From positions 62,001 to 126,000 of the forward strand of contig NZ_LQIW01000049.1 in NCBI RefSeq assembly GCF_001500025.1: 64,000 nucleotides of DNA, given 5' to 3'. The stretch comes from Mycobacterium sp. IS-1590. GTDB taxonomy: Bacteria; Actinomycetota; Actinomycetes; Mycobacteriales; Mycobacteriaceae. How positions within the stretch are numbered: the first letter of the stretch is position 1; every line of letters begins with the position of its first letter. A program made the translations under genes and the position numbers. The notes below the pieces were generated by a model, which was given only the letters and a program-made list of their open reading frames with translations, had not been told where the DNA came from and did no database searches. Below are positions 15,466 to 25,215 of this stretch, piece after piece.

Positions 15466-16755
15466 ATGAGCGCACCGGAGCCGGACGGCCGGCGACCTTC
15501 GACATCCGAGCGGGAATTCGACATCGTCGTGTACGGGGCCACCGGGTTCGTCGGGAAACTCACCGCCGAATATCTGGCCAGGACGGCTTCGGGGGCCCGG
15601 ATCGCGCTCGCCGGCCGATCGCACGACAAGCTGATCGCGGTCCGAGAGTCCCTGGGTGATGCGGCCCGCTCGTGGCCGCTGATCACCGCGGACGCCTCGC
15701 AGCCGTCGACACTGAACGCGATGGCCGCACAGGCGCGCGTCGTGGTCACCACGGTGGGGCCCTATGCGAAGTACGGCCTGCCGCTGGTCGCGGCGTGCGC
15801 GGCGGCCGGCACCGACTACGCGGATTTGACCGGGGAGTCGCTGTTCATCCGCGACAGCATCGACCAGTACCACAAACAGGCCGCCGACACCGGTGCGCGC
15901 ATCGTGCACTCGTGCGGATTCGATTCCGTGCCTTCGGATCTCACAGTGTTCGCGTTGTACCGGCGGGCCCAGCGCGACGATGCGGGCGAACTCACCGACA
16001 CCAACCTGGTGGTGCGGTCCTTCAAGGGCGGCGTGTCCGGTGGCACGGCCGCCTCGATGATCGAGGTCATGCGGGCGGCATCGTCGGACGCCGAGGCGCG
16101 TCGGGTGATGAACGACCCGTACACGCTCACCCCGGACCGCGCCGCCGAACCCGAGTTGGGCGGCCAACCCGATCTGCGGTGGCGGCGGGGCGGGGAGATC
16201 GCACCCGAGCTCGACGGGTACTGGGTGGCGCCTTTCGTCATGGCCGCGGTGAACACCCGTATCGTGCGGCGCAGCAACGCATTACTCGATTACGCCTACG
16301 GTCGACGACTCGAATACGGCGAACAGATGAGCATGGGCAAGTCGGCGCTCGCGCCGGTCGTATCGGCGCTGGCCGCGGCGGGTAACGCTGCGACGATGGC
16401 GTTAGGCAGCCGCTACTTCGACCGAGTGCCCGGCAAGCTGGTCGAGCGGGTGCTGCCGAAACCGGGCACCGGGCCCAGCGAGAAGGTCCGCGAAAGCGGC
16501 CACTACACCGTCGAGACGTATGCCAGGACCACCACCGGCACCCGGTACCGGGCCGTGATGTCGCAGAAGGGTGACCCGGGCTACAAGGCGACGGCGGTGC
16601 TGCTGGGGGAAAGCGCATTGGCGCTGGCTTTCGACCGCGACAAGCTCTCCGACCTTCGCGGCGTGCTCACCCCCGCCGCGGCGATGGGCGACGCGTTGCT
16701 CACCCGCCTACCGGCCGCAGGGGTGACGCTGGAGACGACGCGGCTGCAGGGGTAG
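15466..16755 (+). CDS. saccharopine dehydrogenase-like NAD(P)-binding reductase
   Basis: 429 residues. The N-terminal Rossmann fold shows VVYGATGFVGKLTAEYLA, followed by AGRSHDKL and TTVGPYAKYG; the CGFDSVPSDL segment is typical of the family. It corresponds to M. tuberculosis Rv2449c and is related to the trans-acting enoyl reductase Rv2953 of lipid synthesis, so a lipid reductase role is possible but unproven. The ATG follows a TANNNT hexamer by 7 bases, arguing for a leaderless mRNA. It lies directly upstream of valS. Confidence 0.85.
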   Translation: MSAPEPDGRRPSTSEREFDIVVYGATGFVGKLTAEYLARTASGARIALAGRSHDKLIAVRESLGDAARSWPLITADASQPSTLNAMAAQARVVVTTVGPYAKYGLPLVAACAAAGTDYADLTGESLFIRDSIDQYHKQAADTGARIVHSCGFDSVPSDLTVFALYRRAQRDDAGELTDTNLVVRSFKGGVSGGTAASMIEVMRAASSDAEARRVMNDPYTLTPDRAAEPELGGQPDLRWRRGGEIAPELDGYWVAPFVMAAVNTRIVRRSNALLDYAYGRRLEYGEQMSMGKSALAPVVSALAAAGNAATMALGSRYFDRVPGKLVERVLPKPGTGPSEKVRESGHYTVETYARTTTGTRYRAVMSQKGDPGYKATAVLLGESALALAFDRDKLSDLRGVLTPAAAMGDALLTRLPAAGVTLETTRLQG

Positions 16756-16804
16756 CGCACGTCACAACGGGTCGGAGGGCGAAAAACCGCTCTGTTCGGG
16801 GCAC

Positions 16805-16841
16805 TTGGCGACGCCGCGCGCTGCATTCCTAGAATTGCGGG
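16805..16841 (+). promoter_or_regulatory. leaderless valS promoter
   Basis: -35 TTGGCG (16805-16810), 19-base spacer, -10 TAGAAT (16830-16835), 6 bases, then GTG of valS. One of the best promoter matches in the window. Confidence 0.6.
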
Positions 16842-19502
16842 GTGACCGCCAGCCCCCGATCCTCTGCTGAAGCCCTGCCCAAGTCCTGGGACCCGGCCGC
16901 GGTGGAGAGCGATCTCTACGAGGGCTGGGTCAAGGCCGGCTACTTCACCGCCGACGCGACCAGTGACAAGCCGCCCTACTCGATCGTGCTGCCCCCGCCG
17001 AACGTCACCGGCAACCTGCACATGGGTCACGCGCTGGACCACACGCTGATGGATGCGCTGACCCGCCGCAAGCGGATGCAGGGTTTCGAGGTGCTGTGGT
17101 TGCCGGGCATGGATCACGCCGGCATCGCCACGCAGTCGGTCGTCGAAAAGCAACTCGCGGTCGACGGCAAGACCAAAGAGGACTTCGGCCGCGACCTGTT
17201 CATCGACAAGGTCTGGGATTGGAAGCGGGAATCCGGCGGCACCATCGGCGCGCAGATGCGCCGACTCGGTGACGGCGTCGATTGGAGCCGCGAACGGTTC
17301 ACCATGGACGAGGGCCTGTCGCGCGCGGTGCGCACGATCTTCAAGCGACTCTTCGACGCGGGCCTGATCTACCAGGCCGAGCGGCTGGTCAACTGGTCGC
17401 CGGTGCTCGAGACCGCGATCTCCGATCTCGAGGTCAAATACGAGGACATCGAGGGCGAGCTGGTGTCGTTCCGGTACGGCTCCCTCAACGACGGCGAGCC
17501 GCATATCGTCGTGGCCACCACCCGCGTGGAGACGATGCTGGGCGACACGGCGATCGCCGTGCACCCCGACGACGAGCGATACCGTGACCTGGTCGGCAAG
17601 ACGCTGGCGCACCCGTTCGTCGACCGCGACATCGTCATCGTCGCCGACGAACACGTCGACCCCGAATTCGGTACGGGCGCGGTCAAGGTGACTCCCGCCC
17701 ATGACCCCAACGACTTCGAGATCGGCCTGCGCCACGGGCTACCGATGCCGTCCATCATGGACACCAAAGGCCGAATCACCGGCACCGGAACGGAATTCGA
17801 CGGCCAAGACCGCTTCGAAGCCCGGGTCAAGGTCCGCGAGGCGCTGGCCGCGCAAGGCCGCATCGTCGCCGAGAAGCGGCCGTACGTGCACAGCGTCGGG
17901 CACTCCGAACGCAGCGGTGAGCCGATCGAGCCCAGGCTGTCGCTGCAGTGGTGGGTCAAGGTCGAGGCGTTGGCCAAGGCCGCCGGTGACGCGGTTCGCA
18001 ACGGCGACACCGTCATTCACCCGCCGAGCCTCGAGCCGCGGTGGTTCGCGTGGGTGGACAACATGCACGACTGGTGCATCTCGCGCCAGCTGTGGTGGGG
18101 TCACCGCATCCCGATCTGGCACGGCCCCGACGGCGAGACCGTCTGCGTCGGGCCCGACGAGACGCCGCCCGAGGGCTGGGAGCAGGACCCCGACGTGCTC
18201 GACACCTGGTTCAGTTCGGCGCTGTGGCCCTTCTCCACCATGGGCTGGCCGGACCACACGCCCGAGCTCGCCAAGTTCTATCCGACGACCGTGCTGGTCA
18301 CCGGCTACGACATCCTGTTCTTCTGGGTGGCGCGGATGATGATGTTCGGCACCTTCGTCGCCGACGACCCCGCGATCACGGGAGACGGGCATGCGAAAAA
18401 GTCACGTCCGCAGGTTCCATTTGAAAACGTCTTCCTGCACGGTCTGATTCGCGACGAGCACGGCCGCAAGATGAGCAAGTCGCGCGGTAACGGGATCGAC
18501 CCGCTGGACTGGGTGGAGATCTTCGGCGCCGACGCGTTGCGATTCACGCTGGCCCGCGGGGCGAGCCCCGGCGGTGACCTGTCCATCGGCGAGGATCACG
18601 CGCGAGCCTCACGAAACTTCGCCACGAAGCTGTTCAACGCCACGCGGTTCGCGTTGATGAACGGGGCCGCACCCGCTCCGCTGCCCGACACCGCCGAACT
18701 GACCGACGCCGACCGGTGGATTCTCGGCCGGATGGAACAGGTTCGCGTCGAAGTGGATTCGGCGTTCGACGCCTACGAGTTCAGCCGTGCGTGCGAGTCG
18801 CTCTACCACTTCGCCTGGGACGAGTTCTGCGACTGGTACGTCGAGCTGGCCAAGGTGCAACTCGCCGAGGGGATCACGCACACGACGGCCGTGCTGGCCG
18901 CGGTGCTCGACACGCTTCTCAAGCTGCTGCATCCGGTGATGCCGTTCGTCACCGAGGTGTTGTGGAAGACGCTGACCGGAGGCGAGTCGCTGGTGATCGC
19001 CGACTGGCCGACACCATCGGGTTTCACGCTCGATCCTCTTGCCGCGCAACGGGTCGCCGACATGCAGAAACTGATCACCGAGGTGCGCCGCTTCCGCAGC
19101 GATCAGGGACTCAACGACCGGCAGAAGGTGCCGGCGCGGTTGTCCGACATCGCCGCCGCGGACCTGCAGGCGCAGGTGCCCGCCGTGCGATCGCTGGCCT
19201 GGCTGACCACCGACGGTGACGGATTCACCCCGACCGCCGCGATCGAGGTGCGGCTGTCGCGCGGCACGGTGACCGTCGAGGTCGACACCTCCGGCACCGT
19301 CGACGTGGCAGCCGAGCGGCGCCGACTGGAAAAGGATCTCGCCGCGGCGCAGAAGGAACTGGCCGGCACGACAGGCAAACTCGGAAACGAGGCGTTCCTG
19401 GCGAAGGCACCCGCCGACGTCGTCGACAAGATCCGCGGACGCCAGCAGATCGCCCAGGAGGAAGTCGAGCGCATCACCGCAAGGTTGGCCGCGCTGCGAT
19501 GA
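16842..19502 (+). CDS. valS: valine--tRNA ligase
   Basis: 886 residues, class I aminoacyl-tRNA synthetase. PPPNVTGNLHMGHA holds the HIGH motif (about residues 59-62); the editing domain follows (TTRVETMLGDTA, GTGAVKVTPAHDPND). GRKMSKSRGN is the KMSKS loop (about 540). The C-terminal anticodon-binding part ends in a coiled coil rich in Glu/Lys/Ala (about 825-886). GTG start with a leaderless promoter. A short basic stretch (HAKKSRPQVPF, about 516) precedes the ENVFLHGLIRD strand. The stop overlaps the folC start (ATGA). Confidence 0.97.
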   Translation: MTASPRSSAEALPKSWDPAAVESDLYEGWVKAGYFTADATSDKPPYSIVLPPPNVTGNLHMGHALDHTLMDALTRRKRMQGFEVLWLPGMDHAGIATQSVVEKQLAVDGKTKEDFGRDLFIDKVWDWKRESGGTIGAQMRRLGDGVDWSRERFTMDEGLSRAVRTIFKRLFDAGLIYQAERLVNWSPVLETAISDLEVKYEDIEGELVSFRYGSLNDGEPHIVVATTRVETMLGDTAIAVHPDDERYRDLVGKTLAHPFVDRDIVIVADEHVDPEFGTGAVKVTPAHDPNDFEIGLRHGLPMPSIMDTKGRITGTGTEFDGQDRFEARVKVREALAAQGRIVAEKRPYVHSVGHSERSGEPIEPRLSLQWWVKVEALAKAAGDAVRNGDTVIHPPSLEPRWFAWVDNMHDWCISRQLWWGHRIPIWHGPDGETVCVGPDETPPEGWEQDPDVLDTWFSSALWPFSTMGWPDHTPELAKFYPTTVLVTGYDILFFWVARMMMFGTFVADDPAITGDGHAKKSRPQVPFENVFLHGLIRDEHGRKMSKSRGNGIDPLDWVEIFGADALRFTLARGASPGGDLSIGEDHARASRNFATKLFNATRFALMNGAAPAPLPDTAELTDADRWILGRMEQVRVEVDSAFDAYEFSRACESLYHFAWDEFCDWYVELAKVQLAEGITHTTAVLAAVLDTLLKLLHPVMPFVTEVLWKTLTGGESLVIADWPTPSGFTLDPLAAQRVADMQKLITEVRRFRSDQGLNDRQKVPARLSDIAAADLQAQVPAVRSLAWLTTDGDGFTPTAAIEVRLSRGTVTVEVDTSGTVDVAAERRRLEKDLAAAQKELAGTTGKLGNEAFLAKAPADVVDKIRGRQQIAQEEVERITARLAALR

Positions 19503-20980
19503 CCGACCCCGACCCGGACGACCGGCCCTATCTCGACCCGGAGTCGCCCGGGCGACCGCCTCCGGATCGCGAACCCTCACCCGACGAGATCGCGGCGCTC
19601 CTGCAAGTCGAGCACCTACTCGACCAGCGTTGGCCCGAAACGAAACTCGAACCCAGCACGACGCGCATCTCGGCGTTGCTGGAACTGCTCGGTTCGCCGC
19701 AGCGCGGCTACCCGTCGATCCACATCGCGGGCACCAACGGGAAGACGTCGGTCGCGCGGATGGTCGACGCGCTGTTGACCGCGTTGCATCGCCGCACCGG
19801 CCGCACCACCAGCCCGCATCTGCAATCGGCCGTCGAGCGCATCTCGATCGACGGCAAGCCGATCAGTCCCGCGGCCTATGTCGACACCTATCGCGAGATC
19901 GAGCCGTTCGTGCACCTGGTCGATCAGCAGTCCGAGGCCGGCGTTCTCGGAAAGCCCGGGCCCGCCATGAGCAAGTTCGAAGTGGTGACGGCGATGGCGT
20001 TCGCCGCGTTCGCCGATGCGCCGATCGACGTCGCGGTGGTCGAGGTCGGCCTCGGCGGTCGCTGGGACGCCACCAACGTCGTGAACGCGCCCGTCACCGT
20101 GATCACCCCGATCGGGGTGGACCACGCCGAGTATCTGGGCGACACCCTCGCCGAGATCGCCGCGGAGAAGGCCGGGATCATCGGCAAACAGGAAGAAGAT
20201 CTGGTGCCGACCGATACGGTCGTGATCATCGGCAGGCAGGCGCCCGAGGCGATGGAGGCGCTGCTGGAACAAACCGTGCGCGTCGATGCGGCGGTCGCCC
20301 GCGAGGATTCGGAGTTCGCGGTGCTCGGCAGGCAGGTCGCCGTCGGCGGACAGTTGCTCGAGCTGCAGGGGCTCGGCGGCCTCTACTCCGAAATCTTTCT
20401 GCCGCTGCACGGAGAACACCAGGCGCACAACGCCGCGCTGGCGCTGGCGGCGGTCGAGGCGTTCTTCGGCGCGGGGGCGCAGCGCCAACTGGACGTGGAC
20501 GCCGTGCGGGCGGGCTTCGCCGCGGTGACCAGTCCCGGCCGGCTGGAGCGAATGCGCAGCGCGCCAACGGTTTTCATCGATGCGGCGCACAACCCGGCGG
20601 GAGCTGCGGCGTTGGCGCAGGCGCTGCAGGAGGAGTTCGACTTCCGGTTTCTGGTCGGCGTCGTGTCGGTGATGGGCGACAAAGACGTCGACGGCATCCT
20701 GGCCGCCCTGGAGCCGGTGTTCGACCAGGTCGTCGTCACCCACAACGGATCACCGCGCGCGCTGGACGTGGCGGCGTTGGCGCTGCTGGCCGAGCAGAGA
20801 TTCGGCCCCGAGCGGGTGGTCACCGCGGCGACGCTGCCTGACGCGATCGAGACCGCCACCGCGATCGTCGAGGAGTCGGCCATCGAAGGCGAACTGATGG
20901 GCGGGGCGGGGATCGTGATCACCGGCTCGGTCGTCACCGCGGGAGCGGCCCGCACGTTGTTCGGAAAGGATCCGCAATGA
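19499..20980 (+). CDS. folC: bifunctional folylpolyglutamate/dihydrofolate synthase
   Basis: 493 residues of the Mur ligase superfamily. The P-loop is GTNGKTSVARM, the central block KFEVVTAMAF..VVEVGLGGRWDATN is the FolC signature, and FIDAAHNPAG begins the C-terminal ligase domain. It adds glutamate to dihydropteroate and to folates in the cytoplasm. An acidic N-terminal extension of about 30 residues (DPDPDDRPYLD...) precedes the core, as in other mycobacterial FolC proteins. The gene is translationally coupled to valS upstream and to the DUF4233 gene downstream. Confidence 0.95.
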   Translation: MTDPDPDDRPYLDPESPGRPPPDREPSPDEIAALLQVEHLLDQRWPETKLEPSTTRISALLELLGSPQRGYPSIHIAGTNGKTSVARMVDALLTALHRRTGRTTSPHLQSAVERISIDGKPISPAAYVDTYREIEPFVHLVDQQSEAGVLGKPGPAMSKFEVVTAMAFAAFADAPIDVAVVEVGLGGRWDATNVVNAPVTVITPIGVDHAEYLGDTLAEIAAEKAGIIGKQEEDLVPTDTVVIIGRQAPEAMEALLEQTVRVDAAVAREDSEFAVLGRQVAVGGQLLELQGLGGLYSEIFLPLHGEHQAHNAALALAAVEAFFGAGAQRQLDVDAVRAGFAAVTSPGRLERMRSAPTVFIDAAHNPAGAAALAQALQEEFDFRFLVGVVSVMGDKDVDGILAALEPVFDQVVVTHNGSPRALDVAALALLAEQRFGPERVVTAATLPDAIETATAIVEESAIEGELMGGAGIVITGSVVTAGAARTLFGKDPQ

Positions 20981-21372
20981 CCGAACCGGCGCCCGAGCAG
21001 CAGCCGGATCCGTGGAAGAGCTTCCGCGGGGTGATGGCGGGCACCCTGATCCTCGAAGCCATCGTCGTGCTGCTGGCGCTGCCGGTGGTGGCCAACCTCG
21101 GGGGCGGGCTCACGGCGGCCACCGGAGGTTTTCTCATCGGGATGGCGGTGATCCTGGTGCTGTTGGCCGGTGTGCAGGGCAGACCGTGGGCCATCTGGGT
21201 GAACGTGGGTCTTCAGGTCGTCTTGATCGCCGGCGTCGTCCTCGACGGGGCGATCGCCTTCGTCGGGGTGATCTTCCTGGTGGTGTGGCTGCTCATCGCA
21301 TATCTGCGCGCGGAGGTGCTGCGCCGACAGAAGCGGGGACTCCTGCCTGGTCAACAGCGTCCGCCGGAGTAG
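20977..21372 (+). CDS. DUF4233 family membrane protein
   Basis: 131 residues with four predicted membrane segments and a basic C-terminal tail (RAEVLRRQKRG). It corresponds to Rv2446c, always found after folC in mycobacteria. Function unknown; the fixed position and ATGA coupling to folC suggest a link to folate metabolism or simply operon conservation. Confidence 0.85.
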   Translation: MTEPAPEQQPDPWKSFRGVMAGTLILEAIVVLLALPVVANLGGGLTAATGGFLIGMAVILVLLAGVQGRPWAIWVNVGLQVVLIAGVVLDGAIAFVGVIFLVVWLLIAYLRAEVLRRQKRGLLPGQQRPPE

Positions 21373-21386
21373 TCGATCGCGGCGGC

Positions 21387-21399
21387 TATTCTGTCGGCC
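21387..21399 (+). promoter_or_regulatory. leaderless -10 element of ndk
   Basis: TATTCT (21387-21392), 7 bases, then GTG at 21400. No clear -35. Confidence 0.5.
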
Positions 21400-21819
21400 G
21401 TGACTGAGCCGATTGAACGGACCCTCGTGTTGGTCAAGCCCGACGGCGTCAAGCGGCGTCTTGTCGGCGAGATTCTTTCCCGAGTCGAACGCAAAGGCCT
21501 GGCGATCGCCGAGTTGAAGCTGGTGACCGTCAGCGACGAGCTGGCCCGCAGGCATTACGCCGAGCACGAGGGCAAGCCGTTCTTCGATTCGCTGCTCGCG
21601 TTCATCACATCGGGCCCGGTCGTGGCGGCGGTCGTCGAAGGCCCGCGTGCCATCGCCGCATTCCGTCAGGTCGCAGGCGGAACCGACCCCGTGGAGAAGG
21701 CCGCCCCCGGGACCATTCGCGGTGACCTGGCCCTGATCACCCAGGACAACCTCGTTCACGGCTCGGATTCCCCGGAGTCCGCCGCGCGCGAGATCGATCT
21801 CTGGTTCCCCAGCAAGTAG
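21400..21819 (+). CDS. ndk: nucleoside-diphosphate kinase
   Basis: 139 residues, the usual size. TLVLVKPDGVKRRLVGEI opens the fold and NLVHGSDSPESA carries the phosphohistidine. It balances NTP and dNTP pools by transferring phosphate from ATP. The GTG start is 7 bases after a TATTCT hexamer and lacks a ribosome-binding site. It sits between the folC pair and rne, as in M. tuberculosis (Rv2445c). Confidence 0.95.
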   Translation: MTEPIERTLVLVKPDGVKRRLVGEILSRVERKGLAIAELKLVTVSDELARRHYAEHEGKPFFDSLLAFITSGPVVAAVVEGPRAIAAFRQVAGGTDPVEKAAPGTIRGDLALITQDNLVHGSDSPESAAREIDLWFPSK

Positions 21820-22124
21820 AGGATTTCGCGACCCGTCTCGCCCAGCCTGGTCGGGCGGGGCGTCGTGATGTGGGATACTCGACTCGGGTGACCGGCCGCC
21901 AACCGGGACCGGACACCCGAATGAAGACTTAGACGTGCGCGACCATCGCCACGCGTGATGCGGCGCCGACCGTCCAGCCATCATTCAGACCGGCACCGGG
22001 ATGGTCCCCAGTGGGCCGCTCGGAGCGAGACCACAACAAGCTCGGGGAAGTCACCCGGGTCCATAGCGGAAGCCCTCGCGTGGCCGCGTCAAACATGACG
22101 CGCCCGGGGGCTTAAGGAGACTAC
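21820..22124 (+). promoter_or_regulatory. rne promoter and long 5' leader
   Basis: 305 bases without a gene. A GATACT -10-like hexamer at 21874-21879 would start transcription near 21886, giving a leader of about 235-240 bases before the rne GTG. Long leaders are known for RNase E genes, including mycobacterial ones, and can mediate feedback on rne mRNA stability. GGAGA (22114-22118) is the ribosome-binding site. Confidence 0.55.
21837..21859 (+). terminator. weak terminator-like hairpin after ndk
   Basis: A 7-bp stem with one G-U pair (21837-21843 with 21853-21859) and a 9-base loop, without a T-run. It may slow polymerase between ndk and the rne promoter. Confidence 0.3.
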
Positions 22125-25034
22125 GTGGCCGAAGATGCCCCAACCGAAGACCTATCTGAAGACACGCGAGAAGCGCAGGACTCTCAGCCGGAGTCGCTGA
22201 GAGTCGATTCGCTCGCTCAGGTGCTGGGCACCACCAGCGAGCGGGTTATCCAGGCGCTGACCGAGCTGGACGGACGCCCTCGCAGCGCCGACTCCACTGT
22301 CGAGGAGGACGAGGCGCAACGCGTGCGCGAAGCGCTTGCCGACGGTGCCGAGGCGCCGCAGACGCCCCAGGTCGTGGATGCCGCGGAATCCGCGGATGCC
22401 GCCGAACCCAGCAACGGAGAAGAGCCGGAGTCCCGTCTGCTCCTGGAGACCCCCACCGAGGAGGCGCCGGAGCGCGCCGAATACATGCCGTTGTTCGTCG
22501 CGCCGCAGCCGGTCCGATTCGATTACGACGCCGCCGACGACGATGAGGACGACACGGACGACGACGATGACGACGGCCAGGACAGCGACGACGACCAGTC
22601 CGAGCGTCCCTCCGGTCGCCGCCGCCGCCGCGGCAGGCGCGGACGAGGCCGCGGCCGTGGTGAGCAGAACGGCGATGACGCCGACGGCGAAGGGGACGCC
22701 GGTCAGGGCGGTTCTCAGGGCACCGACCAGAACGGCGACGACTCGGACGACTCCGACGAAGACAACGGCGACGACGAGAGCACCGGAGCCGACGGCGCGA
22801 CCCGTCGTCGTCGCCGCCGCCGTCGCCGCAAATCGGGATCGGGCGACGACAGCGACGCGGGTTCGCCCGACGATCCGCCCAACACCGTCGTGCACGAGCG
22901 GGAACCGCGGAAGTCGACCAGGAACGACAAGGCCGGCAGCGGCGACGGAGAGATCCAGGGCATCAGCGGGTCGACCCGGCTGGAGGCCAAACGGCAACGC
23001 CGGCGTGACGGCCGAGACGCCGGCCGGCGCCGCCCGCCCATCCTGAGCGAGGCCGAATTCCTGGCCAGGCGCGAGGCCGTCGAACGGATGATGGTCGTCC
23101 GCGACAAGGTCCGCACCGAACCCCCGCACGAGGGCGCCCGCTACACCCAGATCGCGGTGCTCGAGGACGGCGTCGTCGTCGAGCACTTCGTGACCTCCGC
23201 GGCGTCCGCGTCGCTGGTGGGCAACATCTACCTCGGCATCGTGCAGAACGTGTTGCCCTCGATGGAGGCCGCCTTCGTCGACATCGGCCGCGGACGCAAC
23301 GGTGTCCTCTATGCCGGCGAGGTCAACTGGGAAGCCGCCGGACTCGGCGGCGCGGCCCGCAAGATCGAACAGGCGCTCAAGCCGGGCGACTACGTCGTGG
23401 TCCAGGTCAGCAAGGACCCCGTCGGGCACAAGGGCGCCCGGTTGACGACGCAGGTGTCGTTGGCGGGCCGGTACCTGGTCTATGTGCCCGGGGCCTCGTC
23501 GACCGGCATCAGCCGCAAACTGCCCGACACGGAACGTCAGCGTCTCAAGGAGATTCTGCGCGAGGTCGTGCCGCCCGACGCCGGGGTGATCATCCGCACC
23601 GCGTCGGAGGGCGTCAAAGAAGAGGACATCCGCAACGACGTCGAACGCCTGGCGAAACGCTGGTCCGAGATCGAGGCCAAGGCCGCCGACATCACCGCCA
23701 AGAAGGCCGGTGCGGCCGTCGCGCTCTACGAAGAGCCCGATGTGTTGGTCAAGGTGATCCGCGACTTGTTCAACGAGGACTTCACCGGTCTGACGGTCTC
23801 CGGCGACGACGCCTGGAACACTATCAACGACTACGTGAATTCTGTTGCGCCCGAACTTCTTCCACGGTTGACGAAGTACGAGCCCGCTTCTCCCGACGGT
23901 CCCGACGTGTTCGCGGTGCACCGCATCGACGAGCAGCTGACCAAGGCGATGGACCGCAAGGTGTGGCTACCGTCGGGCGGCACGCTCGTCATCGACCGCA
24001 CCGAGGCCATGACCGTCGTCGACGTCAACACCGGCAAGTTCACCGGGTCGGGCGGCAACCTCGAGCAGACCGTCACCCGCAACAACCTGGAGGCGGCCGA
24101 GGAGATCGTGCGCCAGCTGAGGCTGCGCGACATCGGCGGCATCGTGGTGATCGACTTCATCGACATGGTGCTCGAATCCAACCGCGACCTGGTGCTGCGG
24201 CGGCTGACCGAGGCGCTGGCCCGCGACCGGACCCGCCACCAGGTCTCGGAGGTGACCTCGCTGGGCCTGGTCCAGTTGACGCGCAAACGGCTCGGCACGG
24301 GTCTGGTGGAGGCGTTCTCGACGCCGTGCACACACTGCGGCGGACGCGGGATCGTGTTGCACGGCGACCCGGTCGACTCGACGTCGAGCGGCGGACGCAA
24401 GTCCGACACCGGCGGCCGGCGCGGTAAGCGCGGCAAGCGTGGCGGCAAGGCCGACGACGTCGCGGTGGCCAAGGTGCCGCCCCATCCCGCCGGCGAGCAC
24501 CCGATGTTCAAGGCGATGGCCGCCGCCAACGGTCGCCACGACGCAGACGACGACACCGACGATGACACCACCGACGATGAGCGCCGGAAGCAGAAGCCGA
24601 AGGAGACCGCCGAGACCGACGCGGAAGCCCGTGCCGAAGCCAGTTCGGAGGCCATCCGTACCGCGGTGATCGAGTCGGGCGAGGACGATATCGAGGACCT
24701 CGAGGACGAGGACTTCGACGAGTCCGACGAGGACGACGACGAGGATTCCGAGGACGAGGACGAAATCGACCTGGATTCCGACGACGACGAGGACGACATC
24801 GACGACGACATCGAGGTCATCGGCGCCGACGACTCCGATGACGACTCCGATGACGACTCAGAGGATGACGACTCAGAGGATGACGACGAGGATTCCGAGG
24901 ACGAGGATTCATACGAAGACGACGAGTCCGGCGACTACAACCCCAGGGGGGTCGCATCCGCGACCGTCTCCGGCGGGCGGCACCGACGCCGCGCGGCCGC
25001 ACGACCCGCGGGCCCACCGCGCCGTGAGGACTGA
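22125..25034 (+). CDS. rne: ribonuclease E/G
   Basis: 969 residues. The catalytic core (about 330-745) holds the S1 domain (VVEHFVTSAASASLVGNIYLG) and the RNase H/DNase I-like domains with DVNTGKF and VVIDFIDM, whose aspartates bind the metal. The Zn-link CTHCGGRG is at about 735. Both ends are disordered: the N-terminal arm mixes Asp-rich blocks with Arg tracts, and the C-terminal 200 residues are almost pure Asp/Glu/Ser with repeats of DDSD/DSEDDD. Mycobacterial RNase E starts mRNA decay and rRNA processing; the arms bind RNA and partner enzymes. Start GTG with GGAGA upstream. Confidence 0.95.
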   Translation: MAEDAPTEDLSEDTREAQDSQPESLRVDSLAQVLGTTSERVIQALTELDGRPRSADSTVEEDEAQRVREALADGAEAPQTPQVVDAAESADAAEPSNGEEPESRLLLETPTEEAPERAEYMPLFVAPQPVRFDYDAADDDEDDTDDDDDDGQDSDDDQSERPSGRRRRRGRRGRGRGRGEQNGDDADGEGDAGQGGSQGTDQNGDDSDDSDEDNGDDESTGADGATRRRRRRRRRKSGSGDDSDAGSPDDPPNTVVHEREPRKSTRNDKAGSGDGEIQGISGSTRLEAKRQRRRDGRDAGRRRPPILSEAEFLARREAVERMMVVRDKVRTEPPHEGARYTQIAVLEDGVVVEHFVTSAASASLVGNIYLGIVQNVLPSMEAAFVDIGRGRNGVLYAGEVNWEAAGLGGAARKIEQALKPGDYVVVQVSKDPVGHKGARLTTQVSLAGRYLVYVPGASSTGISRKLPDTERQRLKEILREVVPPDAGVIIRTASEGVKEEDIRNDVERLAKRWSEIEAKAADITAKKAGAAVALYEEPDVLVKVIRDLFNEDFTGLTVSGDDAWNTINDYVNSVAPELLPRLTKYEPASPDGPDVFAVHRIDEQLTKAMDRKVWLPSGGTLVIDRTEAMTVVDVNTGKFTGSGGNLEQTVTRNNLEAAEEIVRQLRLRDIGGIVVIDFIDMVLESNRDLVLRRLTEALARDRTRHQVSEVTSLGLVQLTRKRLGTGLVEAFSTPCTHCGGRGIVLHGDPVDSTSSGGRKSDTGGRRGKRGKRGGKADDVAVAKVPPHPAGEHPMFKAMAAANGRHDADDDTDDDTTDDERRKQKPKETAETDAEARAEASSEAIRTAVIESGEDDIEDLEDEDFDESDEDDDEDSEDEDEIDLDSDDDEDDIDDDIEVIGADDSDDDSDDDSEDDDSEDDDEDSEDEDSYEDDESGDYNPRGVASATVSGGRHRRRAAARPAGPPRRED

Positions 25035-25074
25035 CCTGGTGACCGGGTGCCGACGAGCCGTGACCTGCGGTGAT

Positions 25075-25104
25075 TTGACCCTCATGCGGCGGCTCAAGTA
25101 GCCT
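25075..25104 (+). promoter_or_regulatory. SigA-type promoter for rplU-rpmA
   Basis: -35 TTGACC (25075-25080), 18-base spacer, -10 TAGCCT (25099-25104). It predicts a start near 25111 and a leader of about 105 bases, long enough for a ribosomal-protein autoregulatory structure, though none is obvious. Confidence 0.65.
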
Positions 25105-25215
25105 TGAGCAGTTGTCGCCAGGCTGGACCATGCGAGTCGGCGGCAGTCGCAAACCCAGACCAGCGCAGCGGGAAATCGCGCGCGCCCAATGAACGACGTA
25201 GGAGTTAGCAGCACG

